Source: Enterovibrio paralichthyis (GTDB taxonomy: Bacteria > Pseudomonadota > Gammaproteobacteria > Enterobacterales > Vibrionaceae). Taken from it: a DNA stretch of 64,000 nucleotides. Below are positions 36,154-44,631 of this stretch, one piece after another. The translations under genes and the position numbers were made by a program. The stretch lies in NCBI RefSeq assembly GCF_019209835.1, contig NZ_JAHUTS010000003.1, forward strand, positions 62,001 through 126,000, written 5' to 3'. The notes beneath the pieces were generated by a model. That model did no database searches, was not told the origin of the DNA, and saw only the letters and a program-made list of their open reading frames with translations. How positions within the stretch are numbered: position 1 is the stretch's first letter; every line of letters begins with the position of its first letter.

Positions 36154-36726
36154 ATGTTTGAAGGGGAATGCATGGTAGCAAACAAACCAGAACAGGATGC
36201 CGACAGGATAAGGCGGCCGGACGAAGTGCAAGGGTGTCTTGATGTCGCCGCACAAGCGCAAACTCTGATTACAGTGTTGAGTGATGAACAGTACACCCAC
36301 ATTGCGCTACCGTACCTGCAAAGTGCGATTGGTGGTCATATGCGCCACATTCTGGATGTCAATCACGCGGTGACTGGCTGGCCGGTGAACGCGCTGGTCG
36401 ACTATGACGTTCGCCGCAGGGCGCATCCGGTAGAAACAGAGCGCGATATTGCCTTGCAGGAGTGGCGTCATATTGTTGACTGGCTGGAAACGCTGGACGA
36501 GGCTGATATGGCGAGCCCGGTGTCGGTGAAAAGCGAAGTCTGTCTGTCCCATCAGGCGTGTGCGCAAATGCCATCGACGCTGGGGCGTGAACTGGCGTTT
36601 GTCTCCAGCCATGCAGTGCATCACCTGGCGCTTATCCGTGTCAGCCTTTGTGCGCAGGGGATAGAGACTGATGAAGACTTCGGGTTGGCACCTGCCACCT
36701 TGAGTCATCAACGGGGAGAGAAATAA
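36154..36726 (+). CDS. DinB-like four-helix protein with histidine triad
   Basis: Protein of 190 aa (184 aa if ATG 36172, which has AAGGGGA upstream, is used). All-helical. The conserved histidines of DinB/YfiT-type metalloproteins appear as GGHMRHILD (His62, His65) and SSHAVHHLAL (His153, His156, His157). These proteins bind Ni or Zn and often act as thiol-dependent transferases or isomerases. It is 13 nt after the ATP-grasp gene and directly joined to the next gene (TAAATG). Function not assignable beyond family. Confidence 0.75.
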   Translation: MFEGECMVANKPEQDADRIRRPDEVQGCLDVAAQAQTLITVLSDEQYTHIALPYLQSAIGGHMRHILDVNHAVTGWPVNALVDYDVRRRAHPVETERDIALQEWRHIVDWLETLDEADMASPVSVKSEVCLSHQACAQMPSTLGRELAFVSSHAVHHLALIRVSLCAQGIETDEDFGLAPATLSHQRGEK

Positions 36727-37482
36727 ATGTGTACCGTTAGCTGGTTGCTGCACGATGCCGGGTATGAGGTTTTTTTTAACCGTGATGAGCAAAAAGGCCG
36801 CGCCATCGCCAATCCGCCTGCTGTGTTTGATCGTGAAGGAACCCGCTACATGATGCCAGTCGACCCCGATGGCGGCGGCACCTGGATAGCCATGAACCAG
36901 CATGGCCTGTCACTTTGCCTGCTCAATTACTATCAGGGGGACATTCCCGATTTGCCCCTGATAAGCCGTGGCCTACTGGTCAAGATGCTGGCACCGGAGA
37001 TGTCGGTGTCTGGTGTGGTTAACCGTTTGAATTCGCTGCACATGGGGTCTTACGCTCCGTTTACTCTGTTGGTTTTCGCGCCGGATCTGAGCAACCGGCA
37101 TGGTCATGTGATTGCGTTTCAATGGGATGGTCACGTACTCACTCAGCGGCCAAGTGTCGAGCCTATGATTTCCTCCTCCGTCCGGTTTGATGAAGTGATG
37201 TTCGCGCGCCGAGAAGCGTACCGCACCATCATGACCGAACCCAAAACCGTTGAAAAAGCCTGGGCGTTTCACCGCAGCCACGTGCCGCAGGCAGGTTACC
37301 TCTCCGTTTGTATGCACCGTAATGATGCCAATACCGTCAGCTTCACCCACCTAAAAGTGACCCCGGATGTGATGGAAATGGTCTACGTTGATGGTTCACC
37401 CTGCGAAGGCGGAGAGCAAACTTCTACCGTTCTGGCAAGAACCCGCGGGCCTTTTAAACTAGTGGCAAGTGACAGTCCTTAA
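36727..37482 (+). CDS. NRDE/TANGO2-family Ntn-hydrolase-like protein
   Basis: Protein of 251 aa beginning MCTVSW: once Met is removed, Cys2 would be the N-terminal nucleophile of an Ntn hydrolase. The family signature FFNRDEQKGR follows at 16-25, then DPDGGGTWIAMNQHGLSLCLLNYY. This is the NRDE family that includes TANGO2, of uncertain biochemical role (haem handling has been proposed for TANGO2). The ATG directly follows the DinB-like stop codon, so the pair is co-translated. Last gene of the dedA operon. Confidence 0.88.
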   Translation: MCTVSWLLHDAGYEVFFNRDEQKGRAIANPPAVFDREGTRYMMPVDPDGGGTWIAMNQHGLSLCLLNYYQGDIPDLPLISRGLLVKMLAPEMSVSGVVNRLNSLHMGSYAPFTLLVFAPDLSNRHGHVIAFQWDGHVLTQRPSVEPMISSSVRFDEVMFARREAYRTIMTEPKTVEKAWAFHRSHVPQAGYLSVCMHRNDANTVSFTHLKVTPDVMEMVYVDGSPCEGGEQTSTVLARTRGPFKLVASDSP

Positions 37483-37552
37483 TTTGAAATTTTTCGCCCT
37501 ACCTCCGGTTCTTAATCAGTGAACCTTATGACAAATAGACAGGAGTTTTGGT

Positions 37553-37981
37553 ATGGCCCGTTTACTGGTTTTGCTCAGCTTGTTTTTCTCTTCCGTGGCT
37601 TTTTCCGCGGACGATATCTACACCGGATTTTTCAGCAACAAAGCGGTCAGTGGCTATGACACTGTTTCGTTTTTCGAAGGAACGCCAACCAAGGGTAGTT
37701 CATCCTTCAAGACCGAATACAAAGGGGCGGACTGGTTATTTACCAGTCAGGCGAATTTGGACAAATTCCTGGCCGATCCTGAAAAATACGCGCCACAGTA
37801 TGGTGGCTATTGTGCCTGGGCCATTGCGGAAAAAGATGATTTGGCACCGGGCGATCCGGAGTTTTGGACCATTGTCGACAACAAGCTGTATCTGAATTAC
37901 GACCAGTCGGTACAGAACAAATGGGAAAAAGATGTCCCCGGCTTTATCGAAACTGGTGACAAAAACTGGGCGAAGCGCTAA
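37553..37981 (+). CDS. Secreted YHS-domain protein
   Basis: Protein of 142 aa with a signal peptide (LLVLLSLFFSSVAFS|ADDI). The YHS pattern is FSNKAVSGYDTVSFFEGTPTKGSSSFKTEYKGADWLFTSQANLDKFLADPEKYAPQYGGYCAWAIA. YHS domains of this secreted kind are thought to bind metal. AGGAG lies 6-9 nt before the ATG. It follows the NRDE gene by 70 nt and precedes olsF by 29 nt, all in one direction, so it may be transcribed with olsF. Confidence 0.9.
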   Translation: MARLLVLLSLFFSSVAFSADDIYTGFFSNKAVSGYDTVSFFEGTPTKGSSSFKTEYKGADWLFTSQANLDKFLADPEKYAPQYGGYCAWAIAEKDDLAPGDPEFWTIVDNKLYLNYDQSVQNKWEKDVPGFIETGDKNWAKR

Positions 37982-38010
37982 GCGCACTTTTCCCAGATTG
38001 AGGAGAGTTA

Positions 38011-39759
38011 ATGGCCGTTAGTCCGTTTCAGATCCCACGTAAAACCCCCTTTGGTGTGGTTGAGAAAGCGCTAGAGTCAGTCACTGGCCTTAGGGCGCTG
38101 GATACCTATTACCGTCGTCGCCCGGAAGGCATTGATACCGACGACTTTCTCAAATACACACTGGATGTGTTGGGTATCGCTTATACGGTGCCTGAAGAGC
38201 AACTTGCCAATGTTCCCAAGACCGGCGGCACTGTGGTAGTGGCAAACCATCCCCTCGGTGGTGTGGAAGGGGTGATTCTTGCCAAGGTGCTCCGGCAAAT
38301 CCGACCGGATGTGAAAGTGTTGGCCAATTACTACCTCAAACGCATTCCGGAATTGAGCGATCTTTTTATCGGCGTGGACGTGTTTGAAGGGGAGAGCGCC
38401 CAACGTGCCAACATGCGCGCATTGCGGGAAGCCCACCAACATGTCAGTGAAGGTGGCCTGTTACTGATTTTTCCGGCTGGTGAGGTATCAACCTTCGATC
38501 ACAAAGGAATGCTCAGTGACAAGGCGTGGAGTCGCTCTGCTGCCGTACTGGTGAAAAAGCACAAAGCGACCGTGGTACCTGTGTTTATCGGCGGGCAAAA
38601 CAGCCGCAAATTCTACCGCGCCGGACGGATTCACCCTTTGCTGCGCACGGCATTGCTTGGCAGGGAATTGCTGAACAAAAAAGGCCGCTCGATACCGCTT
38701 TCCATTGGTGATCCTATTGCCTGGAAGGAGTACCGCGGCTTTGATAATGACGAAGCGCTGGTCAATTACCTGCGCCTCAATACCTACTTACTTAACGAAG
38801 ATAAATCGCAGGCATCGTCAGTGATGGCGCACCCCGGCGCGGCGCTGATTGCGGCCAAATCGCCAGAGGCTATCGAAGCAGAACTCGACACGCTTCCCGA
38901 GCAAGCCAAACTGCTCAGCAGCGGTGAGTTTGATGTTTATTGCTGCGGGAAGTCAGATATTCCCGTCATCATCGAAGAAATCGGACGCATGCGCGAAATG
39001 AACTTCCGCGCAGTTGGTGAGGGCACTGGGCTGGAATGCGACTTGGACCAGTACGATGAGTACTACCTTCACCTGTTTATCTGGGATCGTGAACAGCGCC
39101 AGATGGTCGGTGCCTACCGCCTTGGCAGGGTGAAGGATATCGTCGGTCAGCACGGCATTTCTGGGCTCTATTCACGCAGCCTGTTCCAGTACGACCAGCG
39201 GTTTGTTGACAGCATGGGTGCATCGCTGGAAATGGGACGTTCGGTGATTGATGAAAAATACCAGCGCAGCCTTTCTGCCCTGCTACTGCTTTGGAAAGGC
39301 ATCGCTGAATATGTGCGAATCAACCCGGAAATCACTACTCTGTTTGGTCCGGTGAGTATCAGCAACGACTACCCGCAAAAGGCGCGTCGCTTACTGGCAG
39401 AAAGCCTGAGTGTCCATCACTACGATACGCAGATTGCCGCACTGGTGAAGCCAACAACGCCGCTGGAAAGCTCAGAGCCTGTGCCCTGGCATACCTCTAT
39501 GTTATCTGCCCTTGGCGACATGCATATGCTTTCAAGGGTATTGGGACGGATGACCCATGGCCTTGGCGTGCCCGTGCTGCTGCGCCAATACCTTGGGTTG
39601 AATGGCAAACTGGTATGTTTCAACGTTGACCCGGCGTTTAACGATGCGCTGGATGGTTTGATTGTGGTGGATCTTCGCAATGTGACGGCCAAAACGCTTG
39701 GACGCTATATGGGCAAAGAGCAGGCGGAAAACTACCTTGCCCACCATGGCGTGAAATAG
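38011..39759 (+). CDS. olsF: Bifunctional ornithine-lipid acyltransferase OlsF
   Basis: Protein of 582 aa. The N-terminal half is a PlsC-like O-acyltransferase with ANHPLGGVEG (His80 as catalytic base) and FPAGEVSTFD (~153-162). The C-terminal half is an N-acyltransferase of the OlsB type (~300-420: AKLLSSGEFDVYCCGKSDIPVIIEEIGRMREMNFRAVGEGTG, LGRVKDIVGQHGISGLYSRSLF). This fusion is the OlsF form of Serratia and Vibrio that makes the phosphorus-free membrane lipid ornithine lipid, often under low phosphate. GGAGAG precedes the ATG. Often mislabelled hemolysin. A shared terminator follows. Confidence 0.88.
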   Translation: MAVSPFQIPRKTPFGVVEKALESVTGLRALDTYYRRRPEGIDTDDFLKYTLDVLGIAYTVPEEQLANVPKTGGTVVVANHPLGGVEGVILAKVLRQIRPDVKVLANYYLKRIPELSDLFIGVDVFEGESAQRANMRALREAHQHVSEGGLLLIFPAGEVSTFDHKGMLSDKAWSRSAAVLVKKHKATVVPVFIGGQNSRKFYRAGRIHPLLRTALLGRELLNKKGRSIPLSIGDPIAWKEYRGFDNDEALVNYLRLNTYLLNEDKSQASSVMAHPGAALIAAKSPEAIEAELDTLPEQAKLLSSGEFDVYCCGKSDIPVIIEEIGRMREMNFRAVGEGTGLECDLDQYDEYYLHLFIWDREQRQMVGAYRLGRVKDIVGQHGISGLYSRSLFQYDQRFVDSMGASLEMGRSVIDEKYQRSLSALLLLWKGIAEYVRINPEITTLFGPVSISNDYPQKARRLLAESLSVHHYDTQIAALVKPTTPLESSEPVPWHTSMLSALGDMHMLSRVLGRMTHGLGVPVLLRQYLGLNGKLVCFNVDPAFNDALDGLIVVDLRNVTAKTLGRYMGKEQAENYLAHHGVK

Positions 39760-39769
39760 CCGCGCCAAA

Positions 39770-39803
39770 AACAGAAAAAGCGCCGCTCTGGCGCTTTTTC
39801 TTA
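39770..39803. terminator. Bidirectional terminator between olsF and the OM protein gene
   Basis: 10-bp stem AAAAAGCGCC (39775-39784) / GGCGCTTTTT (39790-39799), with T on the plus side and T on the minus side from the flanking A run. Confidence 0.88.
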
Positions 39804-39815
39804 TTAGTCTTCGTA

Positions 39816-40331
39816 TTAAAAGTTAAGTCTGGCACCGACAGAAATGGTGCTGGTTTCTGCGTTACCGCGATCTTGATAACCCACTTCCAGTGCCATACCA
39901 GGGCCGATAGCCGGTGCAAGGCTAATACCGACCGCACCCAACAGGCCCCAGCCATCTTCCGACTCATTCGCATAAGTATTGTCGTAATAGTTACCGCCAC
40001 CACGCACGTACACATCACCAAGAACGATAGGCAGGGTGATTTGCAGTGCCAGAGGAATCGATGTAGAGGTGAAATTCTGATCGACACCGTTGGCATCAGG
40101 GATGTCTGCCGTCGTCTCGCCGTAACCAGAATAAATGCTGGAGAAGGTGTTCAGTTTGAGGTTGCCGTTCACTGCCCAAAAGTAGCCGGTTGCGCTGCGG
40201 CCTTTATATTTCACATCTGTCACACCACCATCGACACCCAGAGTCAGTGGAAGAATCAATGCAGATGCCGATGTTGCGAACAATGTGGCGCCTAGCGCCG
40301 TCAAAGTGAGCAGTTTCCGTGAAGTAGCCAT
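39816..40331 (-). CDS. YfaZ-like outer-membrane beta-barrel protein
   Basis: Protein of 171 aa with a signal peptide (LLTLTALGATLFATSASA|LILP). The mature part is rich in amphipathic beta strands and ends in a typical C-terminal Phe (TISVGARLNF). DVYVRGGGNYYDNTY and GISLAPAIGPGMALEVGYQDRG resemble the small YfaZ family of outer-membrane proteins. ATG 40331 has AGGGG upstream. Function unknown. A remnant of the MITE lies 44 bp upstream, within its likely promoter. Confidence 0.78.
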   Translation of the reverse strand: MATSRKLLTLTALGATLFATSASALILPLTLGVDGGVTDVKYKGRSATGYFWAVNGNLKLNTFSSIYSGYGETTADIPDANGVDQNFTSTSIPLALQITLPIVLGDVYVRGGGNYYDNTYANESEDGWGLLGAVGISLAPAIGPGMALEVGYQDRGNAETSTISVGARLNF

Positions 40332-40374
40332 AAAGTTCACCCCTTGTGAAAAATTCAAATTATCGCCGACTGTT

Positions 40375-40415
40375 GGGTATATACCTAAGCATCTTCAGGT
40401 CGTTTAGGTGTACCC
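40375..40415. repeat. Remnant or solo end of the 20583-type MITE
   Basis: The segment 40389-40412 (GCATCTTCAGGTCGTTTAGG...) repeats the end sequence of the element at 20583-20850 with a few changes. Its flanks GGGTATATACCTAA (from 40375) and TTAGGTGTACCC (to 40415) pair with each other, so the remnant folds as one short hairpin. Confidence 0.6.
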
Positions 40416-40600
40416 GCTTTGTACAGTTATTCGGCACGCTCTGGCTCAGTTTAGAAATGAATCGGCAGGTGGGATGAAATCTGAACAGTTTTTTTGTCAA
40501 TAGATCAGCAATTTGTGACCGGAGGCGAGGCGGAAAGAAAACCGGGTGATAAAAAATGGCACCGCAAGGGTGCCACATTGTGAATCCAGTTTGCTGGCAG

Positions 40601-41308
40601 TTAGCCCGTGATCAGCGCAGATACCACACCGATAATACCGCCGAACACGCCGCCCCAGACAACCAGCCAGCCTAGGTGCTCGCGGATCATCTTCTGTACG
40701 ATCTCTTTCACCAGCTCAGGCGTCAGTTCATCCAGACGTTGCTCAATCACCGACTCAATATTCGCTTTAATATCGCCTACCATCTCCGGCTGTTCCAGCT
40801 GGCCTTTCAGCGCATCGCGGAAATTGTCCTGCTGGGTGATTTCCACCACGGACGATTTCATCTTCTCCACAAACGGCTGGCGCAGCGGTGCCAGTGCTTC
40901 AGCGCCACCAAACATTGCCAGCATGCCGCCGAAAGAGCTGTTGTTGATCACCTCAACCAGACCATCGAAGGTTGGGTTGAAGTCGATTTGCTCAATCACA
41001 GGGTCAAGGTTCAGGGTCGCACCGCTGGACATCTCTTTTTTCAGGAAGCGGTCCATATTTTCTGCGGTGAAGAACTGATCCATCATCAACGACTTGATAC
41101 CAAGCTTGAACGCTTCAAAGCGCGCCTGAATCACGCCTGAGCCATAAAGTCCCGGTACCTTTTCAAACAGCATGTGTACCGCCAGAAGGTTGGTTAACGA
41201 GCCGGACAGGGCGAACAGACCGCCATACAGGGCGACAGGTTGTGAAAAGTAGTAACCGGCAGCCGTGATCAGCGCAGCAATAAGGTTGGTTAAAAAGCTC
41301 TTGTTCAT
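40601..41308 (-). CDS. DUF445 family membrane protein (YheB-like)
   Basis: Protein of 235 aa. It has two N-terminal hydrophobic segments (LIAALITAAGYYFSQPVALYGGLFALSGSLTNLLAVHMLF), a long helical middle and a C-terminal membrane helix (LVVWGGVFGGIIGVVSAL). This layout and the LTNLLAVHMLFEKVPGLYGSGVIQ motif are DUF445. Function unknown. ATG 41308 chosen; upstream codons to 41425 are open but carry no signal. Divergent from the lipoprotein gene at 41487. Confidence 0.85.
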   Translation of the reverse strand: MNKSFLTNLIAALITAAGYYFSQPVALYGGLFALSGSLTNLLAVHMLFEKVPGLYGSGVIQARFEAFKLGIKSLMMDQFFTAENMDRFLKKEMSSGATLNLDPVIEQIDFNPTFDGLVEVINNSSFGGMLAMFGGAEALAPLRQPFVEKMKSSVVEITQQDNFRDALKGQLEQPEMVGDIKANIESVIEQRLDELTPELVKEIVQKMIREHLGWLVVWGGVFGGIIGVVSALITG

Positions 41309-41486
41309 GAATTTACTCAATGTATGTCCAAGGAAGTGGCCAGATTTTAATGAAAATCCTGCCATGCAAACAACCATCAAACAGCGGGATTTTACGATGC
41401 AGCGCCCAACGCCGGGGTGTGGCACTTTCCAGCCGGGGCAGAGAGCACCTACACTTTTGTTTCCTTATGCAACTAAAGAATGTCAG

Positions 41487-42176
41487 ATGCTTTTGCGTGC
41501 CGGAGTGATCATGGTGCTGGCTTTTACCCTTGTCGCCTGCAGCAGTGGTAGCCGCCCCTTCCAATTTAAAAACCTTGCTAAAACCGACATGGATCTTATC
41601 ACCGACATTCACATTGCGGAGATAAGGGAGCTGGTGCGTGAATTGACCATCAAGCTATATAAGCGCAATCCCCGCGAGCTGGCAAAAGTACCGGAAGCCA
41701 CGGTGAATGGGCGTTTGGATGCCTTGATGACCGTCGACCGCCCTGTTGGCGGCTATGCCGAGTTAGGTGGACGGGATGGGGTTGCCGCGCTTTATCTGGC
41801 CTTTGACGAAACCTACACCGGCGACAGGGTATTCGCCCTGATGGTTGGCATCAGCGGCATGATCAGCGAAAGCTACAACCATCAGCTCGAATTCTACCTT
41901 CTCGATGATATCGACCAGCAAAAACTCTATAACAGCGCCCGCAACCTCGAAATCCTCGCCTGGCTGCTCAACACCCGAAAAGACTTGCAGGGTGAACTGA
42001 TGCTCCTCAGCAACGGCATCGCCGACGACGGCACCCCCAATTACAGCTACGAACGTTTGCTAAGCAAGATGATCGTCATTCAGGACATGATGGCCAAAAT
42101 GGTCGCCGACCGCACCAACCGCGCAATAAACCAGGTGGTGCATGGCGTCGCGTCGATGACGTTTTTTCCTATTTGA
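41487..42176 (+). CDS. Lipoprotein of unknown function
   Basis: About 229 aa. A lipoprotein signal (MLLRAGVIMVLAFTLVACSSG, lipidation at the Cys of LVAC) marks the start at 41487; the frame is open to 41265 but the extra residues make no signal. The mature part is mostly helical (MDLITDIHIAEIRELVRELTIKLYKRNPREL; LLSKMIVIQDMMAKMVADRTNRAINQVVHG) and resembles a family of short proteobacterial lipoproteins I cannot name. Followed by a long AT-rich gap. Confidence 0.7.
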   Translation: MLLRAGVIMVLAFTLVACSSGSRPFQFKNLAKTDMDLITDIHIAEIRELVRELTIKLYKRNPRELAKVPEATVNGRLDALMTVDRPVGGYAELGGRDGVAALYLAFDETYTGDRVFALMVGISGMISESYNHQLEFYLLDDIDQQKLYNSARNLEILAWLLNTRKDLQGELMLLSNGIADDGTPNYSYERLLSKMIVIQDMMAKMVADRTNRAINQVVHGVASMTFFPI

Positions 42177-42565
42177 TTGGTTTTACACTGCATAACGAAC
42201 GCCCCTGATTAACTGATTTGTTGCAATCTAATTTTGGCGTGTGACGCCATATTTGTGAGCGTCAATCTCATCAGACAGTTTAAGTTATAAAAGAGTCTAA
42301 ATGCGCCTATCCATTCAAGGTATAGCTTATTTAACGTTGGCTTATTCAATATGTGCTCATTTAATACTTCCTAATTTAAAGTTACAGTTGTTAGCCTGAA
42401 TGCACGCTCACAAAAATCCAACTAACAAGGCAAGAGATTTTCTGTCTTAAGCTAAAAATAAATCAAACTCAAAAAAAACGATATGTCTCATCAATAAAGC
42501 AAAATAATCGATATAAAGCGTTATGCTACTGTGCGTTAGCTGAAAACTAGGTGATTGATATTGAA
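42177..42565. other. AT-rich gap before the metalloprotease gene
   Basis: 389 bp of AT-rich sequence, clearly poorer in GC than the genes on its left. No gene or inverted repeat stands out. It marks the left edge of the compositionally odd segment and should hold the protease promoter. No integrase or tRNA was seen nearby. Confidence 0.45.
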
Positions 42566-43441
42566 ATGAACATAAAAACCTTCCATGGATTGACACTTGC
42601 ATACATATTTTTTGCTTTGTTGTTTTTTTCTTCATTTTCGAATGCCAAACCTAATGACATTTATAATGTTGTTGGTTACTTTAATGAGGACTTAAATGCG
42701 CCTTATAATACTAGAGATATATATGGCTCAGTGATAAGGTATTATATACCGCCCGAAATTAATAACGTTCAAATCACAGTCGATGATATAACTGTACATG
42801 TTAATCTTGAAGATGAAATTTTAAGTGCAATAAATGAATGGGCACATGAGTCTAATGGGCTTCGTTTCGAAAGAATTCTTTCAAGTGAAGGGCAGAATGG
42901 ATATATTAGATTTGGAATCACTACAAACGCAAATACTTACGGCAATACTGTTTTTAATTCACTGAGTGAAATTGATGGTTCGATTAGTCGAGTCAATCTT
43001 GAGCCGCGAGGATTCACCAGACAAATACCAAATTTATATTCAGGCCTTCGTAATGTAAATGCGATTTCATCAGCCACTGATATTACTGAACTGGTTCGAA
43101 TGATGGTTAATTTGACTTTGCGTCACGAAATTGGACATGCACTGGGATTGGCGCATCATGACGAAAATGGTGTACACGTTGGTCCCAATGAAATTGGTAG
43201 ACTGATAGTTATGTGCGGACTTAGTGCTTCGAGGCCATCAATTATGCTAAGTGGAAGGTCTGGAAATTATTTGCGTATCCTTTCTGAACATTTGCATCGA
43301 CCAGTAACTATTAGTGACATTGCTATATCAAGAAATGATTTACAAGGTGCTGGACGGATGTTTGAATCACATTCAAGAAGGCATGTTCTTTCTTTGGCGT
43401 GCGCTGCAGCATTTATGTCACTGCGTGGTTCAGAGTTATAA
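42566..43441 (+). CDS. Secreted metzincin-like zinc metalloprotease
   Basis: About 291 aa with a signal peptide (LTLAYIFFALLFFSSFSNA|KPND). The zinc site HEIGHALGLAHH (His187, Glu188, His191, His197) is the metzincin pattern HExxHxxGxxH, and a Met-turn candidate follows (SIMLSG, Met227), 30 residues later, as in matrixin-like enzymes. There is no visible propeptide Cys switch. The codons are strongly AT-biased, unlike flanking genes, suggesting transfer. The GTG at 42551 is an alternative start. The protein is likely extracellular; export after the Sec step is unknown. Confidence 0.85.
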   Translation: MNIKTFHGLTLAYIFFALLFFSSFSNAKPNDIYNVVGYFNEDLNAPYNTRDIYGSVIRYYIPPEINNVQITVDDITVHVNLEDEILSAINEWAHESNGLRFERILSSEGQNGYIRFGITTNANTYGNTVFNSLSEIDGSISRVNLEPRGFTRQIPNLYSGLRNVNAISSATDITELVRMMVNLTLRHEIGHALGLAHHDENGVHVGPNEIGRLIVMCGLSASRPSIMLSGRSGNYLRILSEHLHRPVTISDIAISRNDLQGAGRMFESHSRRHVLSLACAAAFMSLRGSEL

Positions 43442-43501
43442 ATTAAAATTATCATGAGAACACTTAATATGGAACAAAACAATCAGATCCGAGGAAATAA
43501 A

Positions 43502-43888
43502 ATGTCTTACTTTAAAATGTCACTTTTAACCATTATTCTTTTGTCATTTAAATCTTTTGCCGATTATAATGATGGCTTTGCTGAAAGAGTAAATATTGAA
43601 GGGTTTATATCTGGAGTGCTTGAAGGGACCTCGTATTATTGTGTTAAATACAAGGTTCAAGAGAGTGATAGTTCGTATAGTACTGCATGTGGACTCAAAG
43701 ATTTTGGTGTTGCAAAGAATGCTTTCCCTCAACTTTTCAGCGTTGCGAGAAGTGCATATCTTATAGATAGCCCTGTTTCCCTTTATTTGAAAAGAAATAT
43801 GTTTGGGAGTCAAAACTTAAAATCAATAGTTAACTCCAACAATAGTAATGTTGATGAAATTATGAGTATTTATTTTCCAACTGAATGA
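43502..43888 (+). CDS. Small secreted protein in the AT-rich island, unknown
   Basis: About 128 aa with a signal peptide (MSLLTIILLSFKSFA|DYND). Two Cys in the mature part (YYCVKYK and TACGLKD) may form a disulfide. GAGGA lies 6 nt before ATG 43502. AT-rich like the protease gene 60 nt upstream, in the same direction. It could be a protease inhibitor or partner, but sequence alone shows no family. Confidence 0.68.
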   Translation: MSYFKMSLLTIILLSFKSFADYNDGFAERVNIEGFISGVLEGTSYYCVKYKVQESDSSYSTACGLKDFGVAKNAFPQLFSVARSAYLIDSPVSLYLKRNMFGSQNLKSIVNSNNSNVDEIMSIYFPTE

Positions 43889-43918
43889 ATTAACTAATTG
43901 TCAATTTTTAGTGAAACT

Positions 43919-43947
43919 GAAGGTAAGGAAAGTAAATCCTTACCTTC
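43919..43947. terminator. Hairpin terminator candidate after the AT-rich pair
   Basis: 11-bp perfect stem GAAGGTAAGGA (43919-43929) / TCCTTACCTTC (43937-43947), 30 nt past the stop. The T run is weak, so termination efficiency is uncertain. Confidence 0.6.
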
Positions 43948-44631
43948 ACCTTAATGATTTGGAAAATTTAAGTTCCAAATAGTACTTCGAAACGATCGCG
44001 AGATTCATCGGTGTTAATAGAAGATCCGGTTACCTTAATAACAGTTATGACACCGTCAGGGGTGTTTAGTAGTCAGAGCAATATGGAATATAGGGAAAGC
44101 ACACATTCAACTCCAATCCAAGATCCATCGATTATCATCTGAGTGATTAAGCAACACATCAAAAATTTGGATTTAACACATATGCTCCCTTCTCACGTCA
44201 ATAAGCAATTGCACTCTATTGACTGTACCAGCAGCCAATACCCCCATCTAACTTCCCCCTTGAAAAGGGGGAAGGACAAAAAGCCAGTCCGCTAACTTTT
44301 CAAGTCTCTAGTCTCTAGTCTCTAGTCTCCAGTCTATAGTCTCTAGCCCCAAACAACTCGTTTCGAAAGCTTCACCTGAAGGCTTTTAGAACCTGTTATG
44401 AAAAAGGGCTTTCGTTCCATTTTTGTACGGTAGTTCAATGACAAGCTGAACAGCACCTTTCTAAAAGTACACTTTTGAGTTTACTTTAATTAATAGATTA
44501 GTATGATATGCGTCACATTATAATGCGCTGCAATTTTGACCCGTTTCGGTAACAAAATGCAGTAATAGCCTACGCACGTGTTACTTCAAGCCAACACGTT
44601 TGCGAAGCTCCGATCAGGACACTTTTGGTAT
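43948..44631. other. Long non-coding stretch with hairpin and heptamer repeat
   Basis: Nearly 700 bp with no supported gene. It contains a 10-bp hairpin CTTCCCCCTT (44252-44261) / AAGGGGGAAG (44265-44274) and the heptamer array at 44303. The 3' end must hold the promoter of the outer-membrane operon that starts at 44632. No transposase fragment was recognised. Confidence 0.5.
44303..44344 (+). repeat. Tandem heptamer AGTCTCT, six copies
   Basis: Six consecutive 7-nt units from 44303: AGTCTCT three times, AGTCTCC, AGTCTAT, AGTCTCT. It sits in non-coding sequence between the AT-rich island and the outer-membrane operon. The exact first three copies suggest recent slippage. Confidence 0.85.
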
